Shown piece after piece: positions 25,285 through 33,816 of a stretch of 64,000 nucleotides of DNA. The DNA comes from Saccharopolyspora soli (GTDB taxonomy: Bacteria; Actinomycetota; Actinomycetes; Mycobacteriales; Pseudonocardiaceae), in contig NZ_JALBWV010000043.1 of assembly GCF_022678645.1 (NCBI RefSeq), positions 1 to 64,000 of the forward strand, read 5' to 3'. Below the pieces are notes generated by a model. It was not told where the DNA came from, searched no databases, and saw only the letters and a list, made by a program, of their open reading frames with translations. The translations under genes were made by a program, and so were the position numbers. Positions within the stretch are counted from its first letter, which is position 1. Each line of letters opens with the position of its first letter.

Positions 25285-26333
25285 GCTGTTTTCCCACTCT
25301 CGAAGCTCAGGCAGTTGATGAGACTGTTCTCGACGATGTCTTTCAGGGCGTGGTCGGTGTCATAGGCGGAGTGCGGACTGATCAGCACATTCGGCAGGCG
25401 CTGCAGTCGTAACAGGGCCTCGTTCTCGACATGCCTGTTTCGGCAGTCGGCGTAGAAGATGCCTTCCTCGCCTTCGAGGACATCCAGCGCTGCACCGCCC
25501 AACCTGCCGCTCTCCAGTGCGGCGAGGAGGGCCTCGGTATCGAGCAGCGGTCCGCGACCTGTGTTGACGATGTACGCGCCGGGCTTCATCTGCTCGATGC
25601 GATGGCGATCGAGGAGATGGTGGGTGTCCGCGGTGAGCGGGGTGTGGAGCGTCACGATGTCGCTCTGTTCGATCAGTTCGTCGAACGGCACGTGGTCGGT
25701 TGAGACGTGAGATCGGTTGTCGTGGGTCAGCACGCGGCAGCCGAAGCCTCGCAGCCGGTCGATGACCGCTGTGCCGATGCGGCCTGTTCCGATCACCCCG
25801 ATGGTCAGGTCGCGCAGTTCCTTGCCGCGCGTGTCGCTGAGTCGGTAATCATGAGAGTCTGTGCGGCGGATGGTGGATTTGGCGTGGCGAACGGCCATCA
25901 GCATCAGCATGAGTGTGTAGTCGGCCACGCTGTCGGATGAGTAGACGACGTTGCCGACCGAGATGCCGACGCGTCCGGCGTATTTCAGGTCGATGTGGTT
26001 GTAGCCGATGCTTCTGGTGGAGATGTATTCCACACCGGCTTTGCTGAGCGCCAAGAGCGTCGGGTTGGTGATCGGAGTCTTATGATTCACGCTGATGCAT
26101 CGGTTGCCACGAGCGAGTTCAGCGTTGGTTTCACCCAAGGGTGCCTCGGTGATGATTAGCGATACTCCGAGGCGGGTTCCCATCTCGCGGAACAAGGCGG
26201 CTTCGTCTTGGCCGCATCCGAAGACCGTGAGTCCTGTCGTTGGAACGGCCGAGGGGGACGGCTCGGCCATCGCGCGGGCGCGACGGTCCGCGATCGCTCC
26301 GCTGTAGATCAACCCCAGTTCGCTGTAGGCCAT
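25281..26333 (-). CDS. vanH: D-lactate dehydrogenase VanH
   Basis: 350 residues of the D-isomer 2-hydroxyacid dehydrogenase family: NAD-binding IGVIGTGRIGTAVIDRL, catalytic Arg in NTGRGPLLD, Glu in LEGEEGIFYADC and His in ISPHSAYDT. It reduces pyruvate to D-lactate for VanA. Start at 26333 (GAGG close before it) is preferred because the conserved promoter block begins seven bases upstream; an ATG 21 codons inside is possible. Confidence 0.94.
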   Translation of the reverse strand: MAYSELGLIYSGAIADRRARAMAEPSPSAVPTTGLTVFGCGQDEAALFREMGTRLGVSLIITEAPLGETNAELARGNRCISVNHKTPITNPTLLALSKAGVEYISTRSIGYNHIDLKYAGRVGISVGNVVYSSDSVADYTLMLMLMAVRHAKSTIRRTDSHDYRLSDTRGKELRDLTIGVIGTGRIGTAVIDRLRGFGCRVLTHDNRSHVSTDHVPFDELIEQSDIVTLHTPLTADTHHLLDRHRIEQMKPGAYIVNTGRGPLLDTEALLAALESGRLGGAALDVLEGEEGIFYADCRNRHVENEALLRLQRLPNVLISPHSAYDTDHALKDIVENSLINCLSFESGKTA

Positions 26334-26339
26334 GCCTCA

Positions 26340-26404
26340 AGTCAAGACAGCGCGGTGTTGCCAGCGCGTATGCGATTTTCGATATGCGGACGATATGCCG
26401 CTCA
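26340..26404. promoter_or_regulatory. Shared VanR-type promoter block upstream of vanH
   Basis: Contains GTGTTGCCAGC, TTTTCGATA and CGATAT as at 20526-20590, in the same orientation and almost the same distance from the start codon of the leftward gene. Most probably the VanR-dependent promoter of vanHAX. Confidence 0.8.
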
Positions 26405-26414
26405 GGCTGCCGAG

Positions 26415-26636
26415 TTACGTGAGCGCAGCGGCGATCTCGTCGAGGCGCGCCGCGTGGGAGGCCTTGACGAGCACTACGTCGCCGGCGACGAGATGCTCGC
26501 GCAGCCAGTCGACGGTCGCCTTGTTGTCGGCCAGCGACACCGCCCGCTCTCCCGCGCCGTCGGCGATCGCCCGGGCGGCGTCGCCGACCGCGACCACCAC
26601 GTCGGCGCGAGCGGGGGCGTACTCCCGACGCACGGT
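26415..26636 (-). pseudogene. C-terminal fragment of MurF
   Basis: The last ~65 codons of this frame read [20 protein letters not shown], then [20 protein letters not shown] and [16 protein letters not shown]. This is the C-terminus of UDP-MurNAc-tripeptide-D-Ala-D-Ala ligase, including the [20 protein letters not shown] signature. The upstream sequence in the frame is low-complexity and out of register with anything MurF-like. A MurF able to use D-Ala-D-Lac was probably once part of this resistance cluster. Confidence 0.65.
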
Positions 26637-26639
26637 GTT

Positions 26640-26808
26640 CGGCCTCGCCGCGGTTGGAGAGCTCGTCGGCGAGGGTGTCGAGGGTGTAGTTGTCGGTGGC
26701 GAAGAGTTCGAATCCGAGTTGGACGAAGGGTGCGCGTTCGGGGTCGAGGATGATGGTGCGGATCTCGCGGCTGTCGGCGAAGTCGCGGCCGTGTCGGTAG
26801 GAGACGTA
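26640..26808 (-). pseudogene. Internal fragment of a large serine recombinase
   Basis: One minus-strand frame reads [20 protein letters not shown], then [22 protein letters not shown]. This matches the recombinase domain of large serine integrases (xxPERAPxVxxxFExYAxGxxTLxxLAxELxxRG). Neither catalytic N-terminus nor C-terminus is present. Together with the integrase stub at 20089 it marks the other side of the resistance island. Confidence 0.65.
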
Positions 26809-26864
26809 GGCGGAGCCGGCAGCGACAAGCCCGGTACACCCGACACATCCCCATGCTGATCGGA

Positions 26865-27548
26865 TCAGGTCGTCGGCTGGCGTGGAAGGCCGACCTTGAC
26901 CAGTGACTCGACCAGTTTCTCGACGTAGTCGTGCACGTCGCCGAGCGGCCAGACCGACTCCACTGTGGACGTGAGTGCCAGCCGGCCGTGCACTGATGCC
27001 CAGATGAACATCGCGGCCTGTTCGGGGGACTGGCTCAGTTCGATGTCCTGTTCGCGCAGCCGGGCCACTGCGGTTCGCCATCGCTCGGCGAGTTCGGCGG
27101 CCATGTGCGGTTCGGTGGGGGAGGCGGTGAAGCGCATGAAGTCCGTCTTGAACATGATCCGGTAGTAGCCCTTGTTCTCGTGGGCGAACCGGCAGTAGGC
27201 CTGGGCCTGGGCGATCAGTCGCTGGCTGGGCGGCCCCGCGGCGGCCCACTCGTCGGCGGCGTCCATGGCCGTGATCAGCTTGTCGAAGCCGTCGGCCTCG
27301 ACGGCGCGGCCTAGTTCCTCCTTGTCGGCGAAGTGCCGGTACAGGGCGGGCGCGGTGACGCCCGCCTCGCGGGCGACCTCGCGCAGTGACAGGGGCAGCG
27401 GGCGCATCCGCTCGTCGTCGCCGACCAGGCGGACCAGCGCGGTGATCACCTCTTCGCGCAGGCGGTCGCCCTGGCCTCGCGGGTTTCGCTCGCGCGGCGC
27501 CCGCGCGGTGCCCGAATCTTCCATTGAGGACGAATCGTCTGCACGCAT
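26865..27548 (-). CDS. TetR-family regulator
   Basis: About 227 residues from ATG 27548 (GGGGAC before it). N-terminal HTH SLREVAREAGVTAPALYRHFADKEELGRAV near residues 50-80 and a ligand domain of the TetR_C_33/WHG type (YCRFAHENKGYYRIMFKTDF). A relative with the same layout lies at 30548, and both flank P450 genes. It reads leftward, 48 bp after the CMD-family gene, and may be in one transcript with it. Confidence 0.85.
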   Translation of the reverse strand: MRADDSSSMEDSGTARAPRERNPRGQGDRLREEVITALVRLVGDDERMRPLPLSLREVAREAGVTAPALYRHFADKEELGRAVEADGFDKLITAMDAADEWAAAGPPSQRLIAQAQAYCRFAHENKGYYRIMFKTDFMRFTASPTEPHMAAELAERWRTAVARLREQDIELSQSPEQAAMFIWASVHGRLALTSTVESVWPLGDVHDYVEKLVESLVKVGLPRQPTT

Positions 27549-27596
27549 GTCCCCAGCCTGCCATGTCAGGGTGCTGTCCACGGTGTTCGGCCCTGG

Positions 27597-28007
27597 TCAG
27601 GAGGTGGAGTCGTCGCCGAGTGACCGCATCGCCACCAGGCGTGCCGCGGAGGCTGCGGGGAATCCGGCGTAGGCGGTGGCGTGGTAGACGACCTCTTCCA
27701 GCTCGGCACTGGTCAAGCCGTTGCGCAACGCGATGGGGAAGTGGAACGCCAGTTCTTCGTTCGCCCGCAGAGCGATCAGGATGCCCAGTGTGACCAGGCT
27801 GCGGCTGCGCCGGTCCAGGCCGGGGCGGGTCCAGAGTCTGCCGAAGACGTTCTGCAGGCTCAGCTCGGCCAGTTCGCCGGCGAAGCCGTCCATGTGCAGT
27901 TCGTCCCCGGTCTGGCCGTCGAGCATCTCGGGCAGCATCTCGCGCAGCAGGTCGAGGCCGTCGTCGCGGTCGGTGCTCATCCGATCCTCCGATGTGGGGT
28001 GGGTCAT
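27597..28007 (-). CDS. Carboxymuconolactone decarboxylase-like protein
   Basis: 136 residues of the CMD/AhpD-like fold: NVFGRLWTRPGLDRRSRSLVTLGILIALRANEELAFHFPIALRNGLTxxELEEV. GAGAGGAAAC precedes the ATG at 28007. CMD family members are decarboxylases or hydroperoxide-handling enzymes; the CxxC of AhpD is absent. A second family member (32585) lies in the neighbouring P450 locus. Confidence 0.82.
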   Translation of the reverse strand: MTHPTSEDRMSTDRDDGLDLLREMLPEMLDGQTGDELHMDGFAGELAELSLQNVFGRLWTRPGLDRRSRSLVTLGILIALRANEELAFHFPIALRNGLTSAELEEVVYHATAYAGFPAASAARLVAMRSLGDDSTS

Positions 28008-28021
28008 GTTTCCTCTCTATC

Positions 28022-28053
28022 AGTAAACGAATGTATATTAACGACTGTTCACT
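28022..28053. promoter_or_regulatory. Candidate dyad operator before the CMD gene
   Basis: AGTAAAC (28022) and GTTCACT (28047) are inverted with one mismatch around an AT-rich centre in the divergent gap. It could bind the TetR protein encoded at 26865. The match is modest. Confidence 0.35.
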
Positions 28054-28082
28054 TATCCACTCGTGAGAGATCGGAGTTGGCC

Positions 28083-28389
28083 GTGGAGATCACCCTCGAA
28101 GAAGACAAGTGCTGTGGAGCCGGTCAATGCGTGCTGGCTGCGCCGGAGGTGTTCGACCAGCGCGACGAGGACGGCGTGGTGGTCCTGCTGGACGCCGCGC
28201 CGCCTGCCGAGCAGCACGAGAACGTCCGCGACCGGCGCAGTGCCAGCGCGCGAGCGGCGGTTCACCGCGCTGTTCGGGCGCGACGGCCGCGTCACCGCGG
28301 CGCTCGGCATCGACATGGTCCGCCCGCTGCGCGCGCTGCGAAAACTGGTCGCCGACCGAACCGACTGGGACACCGCGGTCGCGGCCTGA
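28083..28389 (+). pseudogene. Ferredoxin start joined out of frame to a ferredoxin reductase end
   Basis: From GTG 28083 the frame encodes VEITLEEDKCCGAGQCVLAA followed by PEVFDQRDEDGVVVLLDA, the first two thirds of a [3Fe-4S] ferredoxin. After about codon 48 the ferredoxin stops. Another frame then encodes FTALFGRDGRVTAALGIDMV then RPLRALRKLVADRTDWDTAV, the C-terminal 43 residues of a ferredoxin reductase. The intact genes at 35015 and 33813 show both parts in full. A deletion of about 1.1 kb that removed the rest is the simplest explanation. Confidence 0.8.
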
Positions 28390-28421
28390 CTCACTTCCCT
28401 CCGCGAAACAGGAGAATTGAC

Positions 28422-29636
28422 ATGACGACCGCCGAAGAGCACGTCGCGGCTCCCGAATTCCCGCTGAACCGGGGCTGCCCGTTCGCCCCGCCCGAGAAGG
28501 CCACCGAGTTCCGCGAAGCCGGTGCCCCGCAACGGGTTCGGATCTGGAACGGCAACACGCCCTGGCTGATCACCCGGCACGACCAGACCCGGCAGGTGCT
28601 CTCGGCCACCGACCGCTTCGCCGCCGACGTCACCCTTCCGGGATTCCCCAACACCAGCGACGCCCAGCCGTTCGTCGAGGGCGGCATCTTCTTCCGCAAG
28701 GACGGCGACGAGCACCTGCCGGTGCGCCGGATTCTCAACCCCGACTTCACCGCCAAGCGCTCCGAGGCACTGCGCCCTCGGATGGCCGAGCTCACCGACC
28801 GGCTCATCGACGACCTGCTGACCATGCCGCGCCCGGTGGACCTCATCGAGCACTTCGCGCTGGCGCTGCCGACGGTGGTGATCTGCGAGGTGCTCGGCGT
28901 GCCCTACGAGGAGCGCCACGCGGTGCACGAGTCCTCGAAGAAGATCGTGCAGCTCGATCTGCCGCAGGCCGAGAAGAAGGCCGCGCACGAGGCCATGTTC
29001 GCCACCATCGGCGAGCACATGCAGCGCAAGCGCGCCGAGCCGGACAACGCGCTGCTGTCGCGACTGGTCAACACCCATGTCGATGAGCGCGGAGAGCTCA
29101 CCTTCGAGCAGGCCGTTGGCCTGGGCGTGCTGGTCATCGGCGCCGGGCACGAGACCACTGCGAACATGATCGGCCTGGGCGTCCTGGCGCTGATCCGCGA
29201 GCCCGACCAGCGCGAGATCCTGCTGTCGGACCCGGCCAAGTACGCGCCGAGCTGCGTCGAGGAGATGATGCGCTACTGGAGCATGGTGCAGACCGAGCCG
29301 CGTCGGGTCTGCGTGCAGGACACCGAGGTCGGTGGCGTGCTCATCAAGGCAGGCGAGGGCATCATCTGCAACCTGCCCGCCGCCAACCGCGATCCCGAGG
29401 TCTTCGCCGAGCCCGAGCAGCTGGACATCACCCGCGTCGAACGCAAGCACATCGGCTTCGGCTTCGGCGTGCACCAGTGCCTCGGGCAGAACCTCTCCCG
29501 GGTCGAGATGCAGGTCGCGTGGCCGCGGCTGTTCCAGCGCATCCCGGACCTGCGGCTGGCCGTCGACGAGAGCGAACTGCACTTCCACAACAAGGCCCTG
29601 ACCTACGGTCTCGAAGAACTGCCGGTCACCTGGTGA
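28422..29636 (+). CDS. Cytochrome P450 (CYP105-like)
   Basis: 404 residues. I-helix oxygen-binding AGHETT at 241-246, K-helix ExxR (EMMR, 281-284), and heme-binding FGFGVHQCLGQ with ligand Cys353. Full length. It needs an electron-transfer pair, but the adjacent ferredoxin/reductase genes are a deletion scar, so it may borrow the intact pair at 33813-35209. GGAG lies before ATG 28422; an open frame upstream is only an extension. Substrate unknown; it is followed 16 bp later by a dehydrogenase. Confidence 0.92.
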   Translation: MTTAEEHVAAPEFPLNRGCPFAPPEKATEFREAGAPQRVRIWNGNTPWLITRHDQTRQVLSATDRFAADVTLPGFPNTSDAQPFVEGGIFFRKDGDEHLPVRRILNPDFTAKRSEALRPRMAELTDRLIDDLLTMPRPVDLIEHFALALPTVVICEVLGVPYEERHAVHESSKKIVQLDLPQAEKKAAHEAMFATIGEHMQRKRAEPDNALLSRLVNTHVDERGELTFEQAVGLGVLVIGAGHETTANMIGLGVLALIREPDQREILLSDPAKYAPSCVEEMMRYWSMVQTEPRRVCVQDTEVGGVLIKAGEGIICNLPAANRDPEVFAEPEQLDITRVERKHIGFGFGVHQCLGQNLSRVEMQVAWPRLFQRIPDLRLAVDESELHFHNKALTYGLEELPVTW

Positions 29637-29652
29637 GCACGGAGGGACGAGG

Positions 29653-30456
29653 ATGACGGGCAAGCTCGAAGGCCGGACCGTGGTGGTCGTCGGCGGAGGC
29701 CAGACCCCCAGCACCACAACCGGAAACGGACGTGCGGTCGCGCTGACCTTCGCTCAGCAGGGCGCGAAGGTACTGGTCGTGGACCGGGATGTCTACTCCG
29801 CGCAGGAGACCGCTGATCTGGTGGCGGAGCAGGGTGGCATCGCGGTGGCGCACAAGGCGGACGTCACCGTCGAAGCGGAGTGCGCAAGCATCCGCGACGC
29901 CGCGCTGGAGGCTTTCGGCGCGGTCGACGTGCTGCACAACAACGTGGGCATCGTGCCAGCCGGGCCCACCGAATCCCTGCCGTCGGAGAAGTGGCGGCAG
30001 GGATTCGACGTCAACCTCACCGGGATGTGGCTGACCTGCAAGTACGTGCTGCCGCACATGCGAGAACGCGGACGGGGTGCGGTGGTCAACATCTCCTCGA
30101 TGGCGGGGCTGCTCGCCGGGGGAGAGGCCATCGCCTACACCACGTCCAAGGCCGCGGTGCACGCGATGACCCGCAGCCTGGCCCTGGAGTACGCCCCGCA
30201 CGGCGTGCGGATCAACTGCGTGGCGCCGGGCATGATGGACACCCCGATGGGCGTGGACTCGGTCGCCAGGGCCAGCGGGACCGATCGGGACGAGGTCGCC
30301 GCGCGCCGCGCCGCGATGGTCCCGATGGGGCACCAGGGCGACAGCTGGGACGTCGCCAACGCGGCGCTGTTCCTGGCCTCGGACGACTCGGCGTTCATCA
30401 CCGGCGTCGTACTGCCCGTCGACGGCGGTTTCACCCTCCGCGCCGGCACGCCCTGA
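29653..30456 (+). CDS. Short-chain dehydrogenase/reductase
   Basis: 267 residues of the classical SDR family. Cofactor loop VVVVGGGQTPSTTTGNGRAVA is longer than the usual TGxxxGxG. NNVG near residue 97 replaces NNAG. Catalytic Ser in NISSMAG, Tyr and Lys in YTTSKAA, and C-terminal PVDGGF. Cotranscribed with the P450, so it probably oxidises or reduces the hydroxylated product. Confidence 0.88.
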   Translation: MTGKLEGRTVVVVGGGQTPSTTTGNGRAVALTFAQQGAKVLVVDRDVYSAQETADLVAEQGGIAVAHKADVTVEAECASIRDAALEAFGAVDVLHNNVGIVPAGPTESLPSEKWRQGFDVNLTGMWLTCKYVLPHMRERGRGAVVNISSMAGLLAGGEAIAYTTSKAAVHAMTRSLALEYAPHGVRINCVAPGMMDTPMGVDSVARASGTDRDEVAARRAAMVPMGHQGDSWDVANAALFLASDDSAFITGVVLPVDGGFTLRAGTP

Positions 30457-30491
30457 TGCGTAGGTCCGCCGAGGATCGTCTGTGGTGAGAG

Positions 30492-30533
30492 AGGTGTTGA
30501 CCGATCGGTCCGACGACCGGTCAGTCAACACCT
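30492..30533. terminator. Hairpin between convergent SDR and TetR genes
   Basis: AGGTGTTGAC pairs with GTCAACACCT, and the stem continues with two or three mismatches to a GGTC CGAC GACC tip. Placed between convergent genes, it can end both transcripts. Confidence 0.75.
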
Positions 30534-30547
30534 GATCCGCGGAACGA

Positions 30548-31255
30548 CTAACGGGTCTCGGCGTCGTCGAGGACGGTTTCGGCGATGAATCTGTCGACCT
30601 CGTTGGTGGGCGGCGTGGTGGCGTCGGTTGTCCGCTCGGTCGCGACGAGGACGTCGAGCAGACCGTCCGCCAGTCCGGTCACCAGGGGCGGTGGGGCGTC
30701 GATGGCGAGGCTGTGCTGGATGGAGGCCAGCCCGTGCAAGCTGGTCCAGAGTGTGTGCGCGGCCTGGTGCAGGGGCAGGGCGAGCGGATAGCCCTCCTCG
30801 GCGCAGCGGGCGAGGGCGCGGCGAAATCCGCGTGAGACGAGCCGGGACGGGTGCTGGCCCATGCGGTCGGGTTCCACCGTCGGCTGGCGCACCTCGTACA
30901 TGAGCCGGTAGTGCCCGGGGTTCTCTTGGGCGAACCGGCAGTAGGCGTGCACCTGGGCCCGCAGCCGTTCGCGGGGCCCGCCGTCGGCGGCATCCCGGTC
31001 CGCGCGGTCCATCTCCTCCGCGAGCTGCTCGTACTTGTCGGTCAGTGCCGCCCACACCAGCTCGGCCTTGTCGGCGAAGTGCAGGTAGATGCTCGGTGCG
31101 GCAACGCCGACTTCCTTGGCCACGGCGCGCATGGTGAGCTTCTCGTCGCTACCCCATTCGTTGAGCAGGCGGTTGACGGCGTCGAGCACCTCGGCGCGGA
31201 GTTGGTCGCCCTGACCTCGTCGGCTGCGTTTCCGGCCGGCTCCGTCTGCAGGCAC
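30548..31255 (-). CDS. TetR-family regulator
   Basis: 235 residues. HTH LTMRAVAKEVGVAAPSIYLHFADKAELVWAAL near residues 40-70 and a WHG-type ligand domain with AYCRFAQENPGHYRLMYEVR, close in layout to the TetR protein at 26865. It reads leftward, 118 bp after the second P450 gene, and probably controls one of the P450 loci. Confidence 0.85.
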   Translation of the reverse strand: MPADGAGRKRSRRGQGDQLRAEVLDAVNRLLNEWGSDEKLTMRAVAKEVGVAAPSIYLHFADKAELVWAALTDKYEQLAEEMDRADRDAADGGPRERLRAQVHAYCRFAQENPGHYRLMYEVRQPTVEPDRMGQHPSRLVSRGFRRALARCAEEGYPLALPLHQAAHTLWTSLHGLASIQHSLAIDAPPPLVTGLADGLLDVLVATERTTDATTPPTNEVDRFIAETVLDDAETR

Positions 31256-31373
31256 GTTTTCCCACCATCCATGCTCGTCGTCTTGACCTGCCCACGATAA
31301 GCCGTCGATGGCGCTCGGGCGGGGTTCCTCGGGCCGTGTCCAGTGTGGATCACGGACCGAGGAACCAGCCGTT

Positions 31374-32588
31374 TTACCAGGTCACCATCATCTTGCGGAC
31401 GCCGTAGTTGGTGCCGTGGGTGTCCATCTCCACCTCGTCGACCGGGGTGGCCAGCCGCAGGCCCGGGAAGCGGGTGAACAGCTGCGGCAGGATGGTCTTG
31501 AGCTCGGCGCGGGCCACGTTCTGGCCCAAGCACTGGTGCACGCCGTAGCCGAAGGCCAGGTGCCGGGTCATCTTCCGCTCGAAGTCCGGTGCCTCGGGAT
31601 TGTCGAAGGCGCGCGGATCGCGGTTGGCCGCGGGCATCGCCACGACCACCAGGTCGCCCTCGGCGATCTGCTGCCCGCCGATCTCCAGGTCCTCCTTGGC
31701 GGTGCGGCCGAGTCCGAACTGGACGATGGTGAGGTAGCGCAGCAGTTCCTCGACCGCCGGCCCGATCTTGTCGGGGTTGTCCTGCACGAACCGCCGCTGC
31801 TCGGGGTGGGTGAGCAGGGTGAGCGAGGACAGGCCGATCATCGCCATGGTCGTGTCGTGCCCGGCGAACAGCAGCAGAACCCCGATGCTGATGAGGTCCT
31901 CGTCGGTGAGGAACGAGTCCTCTTCCTGGCTGGTGCGGATCAGGTCGGCGAGCAGACCCTCGGCGTCCGGGTCGGCGCGCTTGACGGCGATGAGTTCGGT
32001 GATGTAGTCGATCAGCCACTTGCCGCCCTGCGCGCGTTCGTCGCGGGACTTGCTGACGTCCATCATCACCTCGGTGGCGTGGTGGAACCCGTCCCGGTCG
32101 GCGTAGGGCACGCCCAGGATCTCGCAGATCACCAGGCAGGGGATCGGCAGTGCGAGGTGTTCGATGAGGTCCACCGGCCCGTTCGCGCCCAGCCTCTCGA
32201 TCTCGTCGAAGTGCTCGGTGACGATCCGGTCGATGTAGGGCTGCAGGTTGCGCTGGATGTACTTCGGGGTGAAGCGTCCCGAAAGCAGGCGCCGGTAGGT
32301 GCCGTGTTCGGGCTCGTCCATCATCACGAAAGTCGGGTTGATGCCTTCGCTGGCGTCGCTGGCGTCGGTGCCTTCCTCCGCCGGGATGTCGTGGCGTGGC
32401 CGGAAAGCGCTCATCCTCGGGTCGGAGAAGACCTGGCTGCCTTCCTCGAAGCGGGTCACCAGCCAGCCGTCCCGGCCGCTGGGGAAGCGGACGCGGACGA
32501 TCGGCTGCTCTTCGCGCAGCTGGTCGTACTCCAGGGGCGGGTCCAGCAGTCGCTGCCGGGCCGTGGGCATCTCGGGCAGGTCGGTCAT
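31374..32588 (-). CDS. Cytochrome P450
   Basis: 404 residues. AGHDTT at 242-247 (Asp in place of the usual Glu), ExxR as ELLR at 281-284, and FGYGVHQCLGQ with ligand Cys353. Last gene of the leftward operon ferredoxin - reductase - dehydrogenase - CMD - P450; its ATG overlaps the CMD stop (ATGA). Substrate unknown. Confidence 0.93.
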   Translation of the reverse strand: MTDLPEMPTARQRLLDPPLEYDQLREEQPIVRVRFPSGRDGWLVTRFEEGSQVFSDPRMSAFRPRHDIPAEEGTDASDASEGINPTFVMMDEPEHGTYRRLLSGRFTPKYIQRNLQPYIDRIVTEHFDEIERLGANGPVDLIEHLALPIPCLVICEILGVPYADRDGFHHATEVMMDVSKSRDERAQGGKWLIDYITELIAVKRADPDAEGLLADLIRTSQEEDSFLTDEDLISIGVLLLFAGHDTTMAMIGLSSLTLLTHPEQRRFVQDNPDKIGPAVEELLRYLTIVQFGLGRTAKEDLEIGGQQIAEGDLVVVAMPAANRDPRAFDNPEAPDFERKMTRHLAFGYGVHQCLGQNVARAELKTILPQLFTRFPGLRLATPVDEVEMDTHGTNYGVRKMMVTW

Positions 32589-32962
32589 TTCTGCTCCTTC
32601 GTTTCGTGCACGCGCAGCGCGGCTTCGACTCCGTTGTTGACCTGGGTTCCGTTTCCCCAGCCGACGTAGTAGTGCAGGTGCAGCACGGCTTCGCGCAGTT
32701 CCTCGGCGGTGAACTCACCGTTCGCCAGCGCGCCTTCGACCTGGATCTGGATCAGATCGGCACGGCCCAGCGCGGCGGTGGCCCCGATGACGAGCAGCCG
32801 CCGGTCCCGCACGGAAAGGCCCGGCCGTGACCAGATCTCGCCGAAGAGGTGGTCGACGGTCTTCTCCAGCATCGGGCTGCGTTCGGCGGGAAGGTTCCCG
32901 CTGAAACCGGCGCCGTAGACCTTGTCCATCATGGACATACCGAGTTCGGTGTCACCGGACAT
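32585..32962 (-). CDS. Carboxymuconolactone decarboxylase-like protein
   Basis: 125 residues: HLFGEIWSRPGLSVRDRRLLVIGATAALGRADLIQIQVEGALANGEFTAEELREAVLHLHYYVGWG, the CMD core. Stop-start overlaps couple it to both neighbours (TGATG before, ATGA after). It is the counterpart of the gene at 27597. Confidence 0.85.
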   Translation of the reverse strand: MSGDTELGMSMMDKVYGAGFSGNLPAERSPMLEKTVDHLFGEIWSRPGLSVRDRRLLVIGATAALGRADLIQIQVEGALANGEFTAEELREAVLHLHYYVGWGNGTQVNNGVEAALRVHETKEQK

Positions 32963-33816
32963 CAGACGTCTCCTCGCTCTGGAATTTCGATCGTTTCGGC
33001 GCCGTGCGCCCTCGTGACGTCGACCAGTGGAACCGGGACGGACTGGTGCGCGGCCAGTTCCTGTGCCGCCGCGAGGTCCTTGTCGAGCAGCTGCCGCACC
33101 TGCGGAACCCCCGCGCGGATTCCCGGATCCGCGGCATGGCGCATGCGCTGCCAGGTGAACAGCGTGCTGCCCTCAGGATCAGCCGCCTCGACCACGTTGA
33201 TCAGATTCGCCGGGTCGACTCCGGCCGACGCGGCCAGCGCGGCGGCTTCATGCACCGCGCGCCAGGTCCCGTAGGTGATCACATTACGGGCGATCTTGGT
33301 CGCCATGCCCGCTCCGAGCAGGCCACAGTGGACGATCTCCTTGCTGAAGTCCACCAGTACCGGACGCGCCTTCTCCACAGCGGATTCGTCGCCACCGAGG
33401 ATCGCCACCAGCCCGTTCTGGGCGGCCTTGTCGCCTGGAGTGACCCCGCAGTCCAGCAGCGCGACATCGTGTTCGGCGCAGAGCTCGGCCAGCTCGTGCA
33501 CCACCGGCACCGCGACGGTGCACAGCAGCACGACGACCAGGCCCGGATGAGCGCCCGCGAGCACGCCCTCGGGACCGGAGAGCACGGTGCGAGCCTGGTC
33601 GGCGTCGACGACGGCCACCAGCACGACGTCACTGGCCCGGGCTACCTCGGCCGGTGAGGCGAGTGGCGCGGGCACACCAGCGAGTTCGTCGGCGGCGTCC
33701 GGGCGGATGTCGTAGACGGCCGGGACGCGGCCGCGGCGGGCCAAGCTGACGGCGACACCGCCGCCGATCATGCCCAGCCCGATCACGCCCGCCCTGACGT
33801 CCTGCTTCGCAGTCAT
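32962..33816 (-). CDS. NAD(P)-dependent beta-hydroxyacid-type dehydrogenase
   Basis: 284 residues from ATG 33816, which overlaps the reductase stop. N-terminal Rossmann GVIGLGMIGGGVAVSLARRG, a DCGVTPGDKAAQNG substrate-binding segment (in the position of DAPVSGG), and the catalytic Lys in GAGMATKIARNVITYG. It belongs to the 3-hydroxyisobutyrate/6-phosphogluconate dehydrogenase superfamily. Probably oxidises the product of the P450 in this operon. Confidence 0.85.
   Translation of the reverse strand: MTAKQDVRAGVIGLGMIGGGVAVSLARRGRVPAVYDIRPDAADELAGVPAPLASPAEVARASDVVLVAVVDADQARTVLSGPEGVLAGAHPGLVVVLLCTVAVPVVHELAELCAEHDVALLDCGVTPGDKAAQNGLVAILGGDESAVEKARPVLVDFSKEIVHCGLLGAGMATKIARNVITYGTWRAVHEAAALAASAGVDPANLINVVEAADPEGSTLFTWQRMRHAADPGIRAGVPQVRQLLDKDLAAAQELAAHQSVPVPLVDVTRAHGAETIEIPERGDV

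Noticed and set aside
27681-28421. N-terminal extension of the first P450 frame by about 247 residues
   Set aside because: The extension runs opposite the CMD gene and through the ferredoxin remnant; the P450 begins at ATG 28422 with its own ribosome site.
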